Of a stretch of DNA of 38,022 bases, positions 16,772 to 24,294 are shown in pieces (the first letter of the stretch is position 1; each line of letters starts with the position of its first letter). The DNA comes from Atopobiaceae bacterium UBA5363 (GTDB lineage: Bacteria; Actinomycetota; Coriobacteriia; Coriobacteriales; Atopobiaceae), in NCBI GenBank assembly GCA_002407925.1, contig DHPN01000027.1, positions 41,613-79,634 of the forward strand, in the 5' to 3' direction. The notes beneath the pieces are model-generated. The model was not told the origin of the DNA, did no database searches, and saw nothing but the letters and a program-made list of their open reading frames with translations. The position numbers and the translations under genes are program-made.

Positions 16772-18097
16772 ATGTACGTGATCATTCAGCCAAAGCCGCT
16801 TGCTGGCGGCATAGATGCGGTAGCCTCGAAATCGATGGCCCACCGCCTGCTCATATTGGCTGCGATATGCCCGTCGGCAACTGACATCGACTGTGGCACG
16901 ACTTCAGCAGACATCGATGCCACCATCGCCTGCCTCGAGGCGCTCGGCGCGCATATCACCCGAACGAGGCGCGGCTTTCGCGTCAGCCCCATTGCGGCAG
17001 ACTCAAGCAATACAGCAGACCATGGGTCTAGGCCTCTTCTTGACTGTGGCGAGTCCGGCTCTACGCTGCGTTTTCTTCTGCCAGTCGTCTGCGCTCTCGG
17101 GAGGAAGGCATGTCTGACAGGCCATGGCAGGCTTGCTCAGCGCCCACTTTCTCCCCTTTACGAGCAGATCTGCTCCCACGGTTGCCATCTTTCCCAAAAG
17201 GGCAGCTTTCCTCTGTGCGCGTCCGGTCAGCTTCAATCTGGTCGCTATGTCTTTCCTGGCAATATCTCATCACAATTCGTCAGTGGCTTGCTGCTTGCAG
17301 CGCCACTTTTAAGCGAGCGTACGAAAATCTTCGTTGAACAGCCGATACAATCAGCCCCATACATACGCCTTACCATAGACGCCCTTGCCACTTTTGGCGT
17401 AAGGGTAAGGATCTCTGAGGAGATCATGCGAGGCTCCTCCTACAGATGCTACGCAATCGACGGCAAGCCGCACATGAGCGTCCCCAAAGCAGCGAGGGTA
17501 GAAGGCGACTGGTCAAATGCGGCCTTTTGGCTCGCAGCAGGGGCGATTGGGGGCAAGCCTGTGACAGTCCGGGGGCTTGATCTGCAAAGCTTCCAAGGAG
17601 ATCGTATGATTCTCGCTGCGCTTGCGCGCTTTGGAGCTCGCATCGAGCGCAGACCACATACCGTTTCCGTCTCAGGCGCCCAGCTGTGGGGACAGACGTT
17701 CGACGTGGCAGACTTCCCTGACCTGGTGCCGCCTCTCGCGGCCGTTGCTGCCTTCGCTCAGGGGACGACAAGGCTCACACATGCAGGAAGGTTGCGCCTC
17801 AAAGAATCCGATCGTTTAGTCACCGTCTCCGAGGCGCTTTCCCGCCTTGGCGTCAAAGCGGCTATCACAGGAGACGATGATCTTGTTATAGAAGGCTCCC
17901 CCGCTCTTTCAGGCGGCATCGTCGACGCGGCAAATGACCATCGCATTGCGATGATGGCTGCCATCATCGCCGCATACGCACAGGCAGCTACCAAAATATG
18001 CGGTGCCCAATGTGTCGCAAAGTCCTACCCTGCCTTCTTCGATGACTTTGCGGCACTTGGTGGCCAGGTAGCTCTGCATAATCGCGAGGAGGTTTGA
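16772..18097 (+). CDS. aroA: 3-phosphoshikimate 1-carboxyvinyltransferase (EPSP synthase)
   Basis: A 441-residue enzyme that transfers the enolpyruvyl group of PEP to shikimate-3-phosphate. The N-terminal KPLAGGIDAVASKSMAHR carries the substrate-binding Lys, Ser and Arg residues. DCGESGSTLRFLLPV is the family's GNSGT-type loop in a variant form. DFPDLVPPLAAVAAFAQG and RLRLKESDRL complete the second domain. The open frame extends 66 codons upstream through aroB, but AGGA eight bases before the ATG at 16772 and homology fix the start. Where class I enzymes have GNAGT, this reads GESGS, closer to the forms seen in Gram-positives. The gene is one base after aroB and one base before aroC. Confidence 0.94.
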   Translation: MYVIIQPKPLAGGIDAVASKSMAHRLLILAAICPSATDIDCGTTSADIDATIACLEALGAHITRTRRGFRVSPIAADSSNTADHGSRPLLDCGESGSTLRFLLPVVCALGRKACLTGHGRLAQRPLSPLYEQICSHGCHLSQKGSFPLCASGQLQSGRYVFPGNISSQFVSGLLLAAPLLSERTKIFVEQPIQSAPYIRLTIDALATFGVRVRISEEIMRGSSYRCYAIDGKPHMSVPKAARVEGDWSNAAFWLAAGAIGGKPVTVRGLDLQSFQGDRMILAALARFGARIERRPHTVSVSGAQLWGQTFDVADFPDLVPPLAAVAAFAQGTTRLTHAGRLRLKESDRLVTVSEALSRLGVKAAITGDDDLVIEGSPALSGGIVDAANDHRIAMMAAIIAAYAQAATKICGAQCVAKSYPAFFDDFAALGGQVALHNREEV

Positions 18098-18098
18098 C

Positions 18099-19235
18099 AT
18101 GCCCTCTTCCATCGGCACTGCACTACGCGTTACTGTGTTCGGGCAGTCACATTCCCAGGCTGTTGGTTGTGTCATAGAGGGCCTCCCCTCTGGACATGGC
18201 ATCGATGCCAGGAGGTTGGCCGCATTCATGGCGCGACGCGCGCCGGGACACGCAAGCTGGTCCACGCCGCGCAAAGAGGCTGACGCCATCCGCATACTGT
18301 CTGGGCTCAATCCCGATGGGCGCACTTGTGGGGCACCTCTTGCCCTCATCATCGAGAACACCAACACACGTTCCTCAGACTACTCCATGCTGCGCGACGT
18401 TCCACGACCGAGCCATGCCGACTGGACGGCCCAGGTCAAATGGCATGGGGAGCAGGACTTCGCCGGCGGAGGCCATTTCTCAGGACGTCTCACGGCACCG
18501 CTTTGCGCTGCGGGCGGCATCGCACTGCAGCTGCTCGAAGGCCATGGCGTGCGCATAGCCGCCCACATACTCGAGATCGCAGGCATCAGCGACCAAGGGT
18601 TTGCTGCCCTCGGCAGCTCTCGCCAGGCCAGCGCTCTCGCCACCCAGATGGACATGCTCTCGGACGGTCGCGCTTTTCCCGTGCTTGATCAGGATGCAGG
18701 CGCGCACATGCGCGAGGCAATTGATGCCGCCCATGCCCAAGCGGATTCTGTCGGCGGTTGCATAGAATGCGTCGTGACAGGGCTTCCTGCCGGCATTGGC
18801 TCCCCCATGTTTGATGGCATAGAGTCCACTTTGGCACGAGCCATCTTTGGCATCCCAGCCGTAAAGGGCCTCGAGTTTGGCATGGGCTTCGGCGTGGCAA
18901 AGCTCCGCGGCAGCCAGGATAACGACCCTTATGAAATTGTGGACGGAAAGGTCCGCCCGGCAAAAAACTATGCGGGCGGAAACCTCGGCGGCATCACGAC
19001 TGGCGCGCCGTTGCTCTTTCGGATGGCAGTCAAGCCGACCTCATCGATAGGCCAAGAGCAACGATCTGTCGATCTCACGACGCAAAGGGAGGTGCCCTTG
19101 CGCGTGAAGGGGCGGCACGATCCTTGCATCGTTCCGCGTGCCGTCCCGGTGGCTGAGGCCGTGGCTGCGCTTGCCGTACTTGATTCATGGCTTGCCTGGC
19201 CGCCTGACCCACCGACTGACGCGCGATTTGACTAG
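18099..19235 (+). CDS. aroC: Chorismate synthase
   Basis: A 378-residue enzyme that forms chorismate from EPSP with reduced FMN. Near the N-terminus it reads FGQSHSQAVG where most members have FGESHG, so the catalytic His is retained but the following Gly is Ser. AGGGHFSGRLTAP is the signature form I associate with clostridial and coriobacterial chorismate synthases. The C-terminal half has the NDPYEIVDGK, GGNLGGITTGAP, KPTSSIG and GRHDPCIVPRAVPV blocks. GGAGG lies upstream of the ATG, which starts one base after the aroA stop. A 78-bp gap follows before pheA, containing a 7-bp inverted repeat AGCCCTG/CAGGGCT but no T-run. Confidence 0.93.
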   Translation: MPSSIGTALRVTVFGQSHSQAVGCVIEGLPSGHGIDARRLAAFMARRAPGHASWSTPRKEADAIRILSGLNPDGRTCGAPLALIIENTNTRSSDYSMLRDVPRPSHADWTAQVKWHGEQDFAGGGHFSGRLTAPLCAAGGIALQLLEGHGVRIAAHILEIAGISDQGFAALGSSRQASALATQMDMLSDGRAFPVLDQDAGAHMREAIDAAHAQADSVGGCIECVVTGLPAGIGSPMFDGIESTLARAIFGIPAVKGLEFGMGFGVAKLRGSQDNDPYEIVDGKVRPAKNYAGGNLGGITTGAPLLFRMAVKPTSSIGQEQRSVDLTTQREVPLRVKGRHDPCIVPRAVPVAEAVAALAVLDSWLAWPPDPPTDARFD

Positions 19236-19313
19236 CCCTGCCACGGGACCCATTCTTCCTGACAGGGCTCATATCAACCGCCAACAAGCTACAGAAAAGA
19301 TGAGGTACGCTCT

Positions 19314-20459
19314 ATGAAGGACATTGAAGAAATTCGCTCTAGTATCGATGGTGTTGACCAACAGATCGTTGAGCTCTTCAAACGCCGGATAGCTTTGTCT
19401 GATGACGTGGCGTCTTACAAAAAAGAGCACAAGCTCTCCATTGTCGATCGCAAGCGTGAGCGCAAGATACTGCAAGAGGCAGCCGGACAAGTCGACGATG
19501 ACATGAAAAGCTACGTGCAAGTGCTGATGTCTTTGCTCATGGAAGCCTCACGCACCCGTCAGAATGCTGACCTTGCAAGGGCAAACCCGCTGGGGGAAAA
19601 GATTGCAGCTGCGCTTGCCGCTAGCCCATCACTCTTCCCACAAAGTGCTTTCGTTGCTTGCCAAGGCGTCGAGGGAGCCTACTCCCAAATAGCTGCCGAC
19701 CGTTTCTTCAAACATGCTGACATCAGCTACTTTGATACGTTTGAGGGCGTCTTTCGCGCAGTTGAGCAGAGGTTTTCTGACTACGGCGTGCTACCTATCG
19801 AAAACAGCACGGCAGGTTCAGTAAACGAGGTCTACGATCTCATGACAAAGCATGACTTTCACATCGTGCGCACCTGCCGAATCAAGGTAGACCATAATCT
19901 GCTGGCGAAAAAGGGTACCGCCATCAAGGATGTCCACGTGATCTACAGCCATGAGCAGGCGATCGCACAGTGTTCCCATTACCTGCAAAGCCTTCCAGGC
20001 GTCAAGGTGCACGTCTGTGAGAACACTGCTGTGGCGTCCAAGATAGTTGCCGAGTCAAAGCGCACAGATGTTGCTGCCCTGGCTTCCCGCGCCTGCGAGG
20101 AGCTCTACGGCCTTGTTCCGTTGGCGCGCTCCGTACAAAATCGGGATGACAACTACACGCGCTTCGCCTGTATCTCTCGAAACTTGACCATCTACCCAGG
20201 GTCAGATCGAAGCTCGCTCATGCTGGTGGTAAGTAACAATCCTGGGTCGCTCTTTAAGGTGCTCGCGAAGTTCTATGCACTAGACATCAATATAATCAAG
20301 CTTGAGAGTAGGCCAATCCAGGGCAGAGACTTCGAGTTCATGTTCTATTTCGATGTCGACTGCCCCGTGGCGGCTCCAGAGTTCAAGCAGCTCATGGAGT
20401 CCTTGGGAGATGTTTGCGAGGAACTGCGTTACCTCGGGAGCTATAGCGAGGTGCTTTAG
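19314..20459 (+). CDS. pheA: Bifunctional chorismate mutase / prephenate dehydratase
   Basis: A 381-residue P-protein. Residues 1-85 are an AroQ-fold chorismate mutase (IRSSIDGVDQQIVELFKRR, KRERKIL). From about 110 the prephenate dehydratase domain follows (ACQGVEGAYSQIAADRFF, PIENSTAGSVNEVYDLM, DNYTRFACI with the catalytic Thr). The last 80 residues are an ACT regulatory domain (SLFKVLAKFYALDINIIKLESRP) expected to bind phenylalanine. The protein makes phenylpyruvate from chorismate. GAGG lies before the ATG. The stop codon shares one base with the GTG of the next gene (TAGTG), so the two are coupled. Confidence 0.95.
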   Translation: MKDIEEIRSSIDGVDQQIVELFKRRIALSDDVASYKKEHKLSIVDRKRERKILQEAAGQVDDDMKSYVQVLMSLLMEASRTRQNADLARANPLGEKIAAALAASPSLFPQSAFVACQGVEGAYSQIAADRFFKHADISYFDTFEGVFRAVEQRFSDYGVLPIENSTAGSVNEVYDLMTKHDFHIVRTCRIKVDHNLLAKKGTAIKDVHVIYSHEQAIAQCSHYLQSLPGVKVHVCENTAVASKIVAESKRTDVAALASRACEELYGLVPLARSVQNRDDNYTRFACISRNLTIYPGSDRSSLMLVVSNNPGSLFKVLAKFYALDINIIKLESRPIQGRDFEFMFYFDVDCPVAAPEFKQLMESLGDVCEELRYLGSYSEVL

Positions 20460-21763
20460 TGAAAGAGCGAACCTTACATGAAGATGCGCCGTTCGGCCTG
20501 CTTGGGAGGACGCTTGGACACAGTTGGTCGCCGCAGATCCATACTATGCTGGGCTCTGCCCCCTATGCCTTGCACGAGCTGGAGCCTGCAGAGGTTGCTC
20601 CATTCATACGTACGGGTGCGTGGCAGGGCCTCAACGTGACCATACCCTATAAGCGCAATGCTTTCGAGCTGGCAGACGAAGCGAGCCCTCGCGCCAAGCG
20701 ACTCGGCGTCGCCAACACGCTCATTCATCGTCCCGACGGGCGCATCTATGCAGATAATACTGACCTTGCAGGGTTTAGCTGGATGCTTGAGCGCTTTTGC
20801 CAGCAAAAGTTCAACAAAACGGCCCAAGAGGCCCTCACCGATGAGCCGGTGCTCGTGCTCGGCTCAGGAGGAGCAAGCCAAGCCGTCCAAGCTGCCCTTG
20901 CTGATACCGGCGCTAGGACGGCTGTCATATCGCGGCACGGAGCCGACAACTATGCCACAGTAGCGACTCGTCATAGCGACGCGATCCTTGTGGTCAACGC
21001 TACGCCTGTCGGCATGTTTCCCCACTGCCCTGCCTCACCGCTTAGCTCACATGCGTTCGAGGCGCTGGAAAGTCTGCGTGGCGCCTTGGACGTCATTTAC
21101 AACCCGCAACGCACAGGCCTTTGCCTAGAGGCAGAGAAAAGGGGTCTTCCCTACGAAAGCGGCCTCACTATGCTCGTGGCCCAAGCCCGCTTCTCTTCTG
21201 AGCTCTTCCAAGGCAAACACCTCGACGACGCTGAGGTCTGTCGCATCGAGAAGAGGCTCGAGGCCCAATCGTCCAATATCTGTCTCATTGGCATGCCAGG
21301 CGTCGGAAAGACAAGCACGGGGACTGCCCTCGCCCACCAGCTCAGAAGACCCTTTGTCGACCTCGACGAAGCATTTCGCCTTGAACAAGGGCAGATGACC
21401 GCAGACTACATTGAGCAAAATGGTGAGGCGGCCTTCCGTATCTTGGAATCGAAGCTGCTTGCACGCTACGGGGCAAGCTCCGGCCTTGTCATCGCATGCG
21501 GCGGCGGTGTTGTCATGCGCCCGGAAAACTATTGGCTTCTCCATCAGAATGGCTACATAATCATGCTTGACCGGCCTATTGAGGATTTGCCCACCAGGGG
21601 CAGGCCTCTTTCGCGAAGCATAGGCGTCGAAAAGCTGGCCGAGGCGCGCATGGAGCTTTACCGGAAATGGTCAGATATCCGCATAGGCTGCACGGGCACA
21701 CCCGCAGGCGATGCTCAAGCCATCTGTAACGCATTAGGCTGGGATGGTGACACAGCTGACTGA
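20459..21763 (+). CDS. aroE/aroK: Fused shikimate dehydrogenase-shikimate kinase
   Basis: A 434-residue two-domain enzyme. Residues 1 to about 265 are shikimate dehydrogenase: GLLGRTLGHSWSPQIH, GLNVTIPYKRNA with the catalytic Lys, ADNTDLAGF with the catalytic Asp, and the NADP loop LGSGGASQAV. From about 271 shikimate kinase follows: Walker A GMPGVGKTSTG, VDLDEAF, the GEAAFRILESK region, ACGGGVVMRPEN and RGRPLSR in the lid. It reduces 3-dehydroshikimate and then phosphorylates shikimate, two consecutive steps. Start is GTG overlapping the pheA stop by one base. The 3' end is separated by only 3 bp from the stop of the convergent EIIB-aroQ gene. Confidence 0.94.
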   Translation: MKERTLHEDAPFGLLGRTLGHSWSPQIHTMLGSAPYALHELEPAEVAPFIRTGAWQGLNVTIPYKRNAFELADEASPRAKRLGVANTLIHRPDGRIYADNTDLAGFSWMLERFCQQKFNKTAQEALTDEPVLVLGSGGASQAVQAALADTGARTAVISRHGADNYATVATRHSDAILVVNATPVGMFPHCPASPLSSHAFEALESLRGALDVIYNPQRTGLCLEAEKRGLPYESGLTMLVAQARFSSELFQGKHLDDAEVCRIEKRLEAQSSNICLIGMPGVGKTSTGTALAHQLRRPFVDLDEAFRLEQGQMTADYIEQNGEAAFRILESKLLARYGASSGLVIACGGGVVMRPENYWLLHQNGYIIMLDRPIEDLPTRGRPLSRSIGVEKLAEARMELYRKWSDIRIGCTGTPAGDAQAICNALGWDGDTAD

Positions 21764-21766
21764 GGG

Positions 21767-22762
21767 TTACAGGCTAGACAGATGGTCAGCCATGTCATTG
21801 ATGGCCTTGCGATACCCCTCGATACCCATGCCTACAATTGTCTCAAAGCAAGCGCTGCGCACATATGACAGCTGCCTAAAGCTCTCTCGTGTGTCAATTT
21901 TAGAAATATGTACCTCGATTGCCGGAATTCTCACTGCCTTGAGGGCGTCAAGTATGGCTATGGAGGTATGGGTAAAAGCTCCCGGATTGATCACGATGCC
22001 ATCATAGACCTGATAGGCATCTTGAATATGGTCTACAATGTCACCCTCGTGGTTCGACTGAAAGCATGCACACTCTGAAAAGCCAGCGTCATGCGCAGCC
22101 TGTTTGCAAAGAACAAGCAGGTCATCATATGTCTGCATGCCATACAGCTCAGGCTCTCGTATGCCAAGCATGTTGATATTGGGCCCATTGATCACAAGAA
22201 GCTGCGGTCCCGCATCATCGCGCAGCGCATCCTGTCCATCATGCTGCCCCTCATCCTCGTCCAAGCCCATGTCTTGCGCGGACTCCTGCTCAAAGAGCTT
22301 GTTGAGGCCTGCAAGATCATCTACCGGATCATCTCCCGTTCCAGCCGGATTGGGATCAAGCGGAACCTCATGGCCCAAGGCGCTTGATTGCGCTTGATAG
22401 GAGCGCACGCGCGAAGGACTTATCTGCACGCGCAGCGACCGGGACAGCGGTGAGGTCCCCTGCGCCACCTCGGCTTCTTCTGGATTCAATCCTGTAAGCT
22501 TCACAAATGCCGCATAGACATCCTGTACAAGCAGGGGCCCAAAGACGACCTCTAGGCCGTCTGATCCGCGTGTGGCAAGCCCTAAAACACCAGGAATTGC
22601 TTCAAGCGCATTGGAATCAACTGTCTTTGGATCTGCCAAACGAAGACGCAGACGAGTCATGCACAAAGAGTTAGATAAAATATTATTGCGACCACCCACA
22701 CATGCAAGAACCGAGCGGGCAGCTTCAGTTGGCGTCATGCAGTTAAGTGCCTTTCTGGTCAT
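21767..22762 (-). CDS. aroQ: PTS EIIB domain fused to type II 3-dehydroquinate dehydratase
   Basis: A 331-residue protein. Residues about 10-92 match the glucose/sucrose-type PTS EIIB domain (PF00367): LACVGGRNNIL, then LCMTRLRLRLADP with the phosphoacceptor-type Cys34 of the CxTRLR motif, AIPGVLGL and VVFGPLLVQDVYAAF. An acidic, low-complexity linker spans about 95-184. Residues 185-331 are a complete type II dehydroquinase: INGPNINMLGIREPELYG with Arg202 and Tyr207, QSNHEGDIVD, INPGAFTHTS, and EVHISKIDTRESFR with His285. It dehydrates 3-dehydroquinate, the step missing from the plus-strand cluster. Start at 22762 has AGGA five bases upstream. A 35-codon upstream extension lacks such a site. 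Regulation by PTS phosphorylation is inference. Confidence 0.9.
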   Translation of the reverse strand: MTRKALNCMTPTEAARSVLACVGGRNNILSNSLCMTRLRLRLADPKTVDSNALEAIPGVLGLATRGSDGLEVVFGPLLVQDVYAAFVKLTGLNPEEAEVAQGTSPLSRSLRVQISPSRVRSYQAQSSALGHEVPLDPNPAGTGDDPVDDLAGLNKLFEQESAQDMGLDEDEGQHDGQDALRDDAGPQLLVINGPNINMLGIREPELYGMQTYDDLLVLCKQAAHDAGFSECACFQSNHEGDIVDHIQDAYQVYDGIVINPGAFTHTSIAILDALKAVRIPAIEVHISKIDTRESFRQLSYVRSACFETIVGMGIEGYRKAINDMADHLSSL

Positions 22763-22870
22763 AAGTATCCTGTCTTGTTGAGTATACAGGCGACATCGTG
22801 TAGGCGAGCTATATAAACAGCAGGTAAACGGCAGACGACGCATACTCACACGTAAACGGGGCAGCAAGCT

Positions 22871-23566
22871 CTATGACACGCGACGTCGGCAGCGCCATAC
22901 ACTCCCATCGCTAATCACGTAGTCGACAGGAATCTCCTCACTGCCATGAGGCAATGGATTGCCACTAACCTGCATAGAGTGCACAAGGGCCACCTTGTAG
23001 CCTGGGTAAAACGCGAGGAAGCGATCATAGAGGCTTTGGTCCGCTGCTATGCGAAAGCCGTTTCTGTCAAAAACGAGGCCCGGTACAACGCACAAAGAAG
23101 CAAATAGCTCCGCGCAGGAAAAGCCTGTCGTAGAACCTTCAGAGGCTTCCCTTGTGCCATCACACGAAAGCTCTACGGTTCCACGTGGCATGCAAGCGCA
23201 AGAGGGCTCATGTATCTCAATAAAGTCGAGCGTGCGCGCAAGAGGATCCTTCGATGTTGTCCCGCCCTTGAAGCTTGCATCTGCCTCTGTCACAGCACGA
23301 GAAGCGAAGGGGCGACTGACGGAAAGTCCAACTCTTTTGCCGTCTTCAAACGCACGGCGCGCAAGCTCGTCCATGCGCACGCCACCTGCTTGCCTAGGAT
23401 AAAGGAGGACAACGCTTGCCTGCTTCCAAAGCTTCGATGACCTGAGATGGCCGATAGCCTCATCGTCGAGCCTTTGCTGATGGGAAGGGCTTAGTTGTTT
23501 TAGAAGCGGCAAGTAACTAGCCTCAAGTGCTGACCGTGCCGCATCTGTACCTTCAGAACTGGCCAT
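22871..23566 (-). CDS. 5-formyltetrahydrofolate cyclo-ligase family protein, divergent
   Basis: A 231-residue homologue of 5-formyl-THF cyclo-ligase (MTHFS). The fold signature is recognisable: N-terminal helix, VVLLYPRQAGGVRMDEL where members have YxPxxGEVdT, and VVPGLVFDRNGFRIAADQSLYDRFLAFYPGYKVAL near the end (given here in part only as landmark blocks). The usual GxGxGYYDR loop reads AADQSLYDR, so all three glycines are gone, and the Glu of the GEV motif is absent. An insertion of about 30 residues lies before the final motif. It may be a repurposed or failing enzyme rather than an active ligase. GAGGAGG precedes the ATG. It diverges from the YgjP-like gene. Confidence 0.7.
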   Translation of the reverse strand: MASSEGTDAARSALEASYLPLLKQLSPSHQQRLDDEAIGHLRSSKLWKQASVVLLYPRQAGGVRMDELARRAFEDGKRVGLSVSRPFASRAVTEADASFKGGTTSKDPLARTLDFIEIHEPSCACMPRGTVELSCDGTREASEGSTTGFSCAELFASLCVVPGLVFDRNGFRIAADQSLYDRFLAFYPGYKVALVHSMQVSGNPLPHGSEEIPVDYVISDGSVWRCRRRVS

Positions 23567-23583
23567 GTCGCCTCCTCATACGA

Positions 23584-23613
23584 GCTGACTCATTATATGA
23601 TTTCATCGTCAGC
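23584..23613. promoter_or_regulatory. Inverted repeat in divergent intergenic region, possible operator
   Basis: GCTGAC and GTCAGC form 6-bp arms 18 bp apart, with ATGA/TCAT continuing partly inside. The element overlaps a perfect TATAAT read on the minus strand, placed correctly for transcription of the cyclo-ligase homologue (no good -35 seen). It lies in the 79-bp gap between two divergent genes, so it could be an operator or simply chance. Confidence 0.3.
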
Positions 23614-23645
23614 CATATGCGGACAGAATTGTAATGGAGCTGTTT

Positions 23646-24251
23646 ATGCGTAAAAACCGAACCGAAACGTATCTCGGCTCTTGCACTGTCTGCAACTTTT
23701 GCGTGCTGGTCTTTCGCAAAGACGTCAAACGCTATAACGTGCGCATTCGATCAGACGGCTCTGTGCGTCTTTCCGTGCCGCTGACGGCAACGCTGTCTGA
23801 CGCCAAGCCGCTCCTTCTCCAACACCAGAGGTGGATAGCCAAGAAGCGGAGACAGGTCCTCTTGGCACGCGACAAAGCCGCGGCACAGCCTGCGCCAAGC
23901 CAAGCGGAGCTTGCCTCCCAAAAGGCTTGGCTCTCTTCACGCGTGCCTACGCTTTTGTCGCGCTACGAAGACGCACTCGGCGTACAGTGCACGAGGTGGC
24001 GGCTGCGTCCGATGGTGAGCCGCTGGGGCTCCTGCAACGTGCGCACAGGCCGCATTACGCTTAACACCGAGCTTGCTCGCCTGCCGATCTGCTGCCTTGA
24101 ATCTGTCGTCGTCCACGAGCTGTGCCATCTGCGCGTGGCCAACCACTCCCCTGCCTTCTATGCATTGATGGACGAGCAGTTCCCGGCGTGGCGGCAGGCG
24201 CGAAAGATCATGAATGCTAACCCGCCAAAGCGCGCGTCTGGCCTATCATAG
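23646..24251 (+). CDS. YgjP-like zinc metallohydrolase (M48/WLM-type)
   Basis: A 201-residue protein of the YgjP family (DUF45). It has the conserved SRWGSCNVRTGRITLN block and the zinc site VVVHELCHLRVANHSPAFYALM, where HExxH is HELCH and a third His follows eight residues later. Members are metal-dependent hydrolases. E. coli YgjP has been described as a UTP pyrophosphatase, but the substrate here is unknown. The upstream ATG at 23634 is possible, though GGAG six bases before 23646 favours the latter. trpS follows 43 bp downstream on the same strand and may be co-transcribed. Confidence 0.82.
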   Translation: MRKNRTETYLGSCTVCNFCVLVFRKDVKRYNVRIRSDGSVRLSVPLTATLSDAKPLLLQHQRWIAKKRRQVLLARDKAAAQPAPSQAELASQKAWLSSRVPTLLSRYEDALGVQCTRWRLRPMVSRWGSCNVRTGRITLNTELARLPICCLESVVVHELCHLRVANHSPAFYALMDEQFPAWRQARKIMNANPPKRASGLS

Positions 24252-24294
24252 GCAAGCGAGATGAATAGTCGCATGCAGGAGGAGGACCACATCC

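Noticed and set aside
18099..18200. FGQSHS instead of FGESHG in chorismate synthase, considered as possible inactivation
   Set aside because: The catalytic His is kept, all other signature blocks are intact, and Gln variants exist in the family, so loss of function is not supported.
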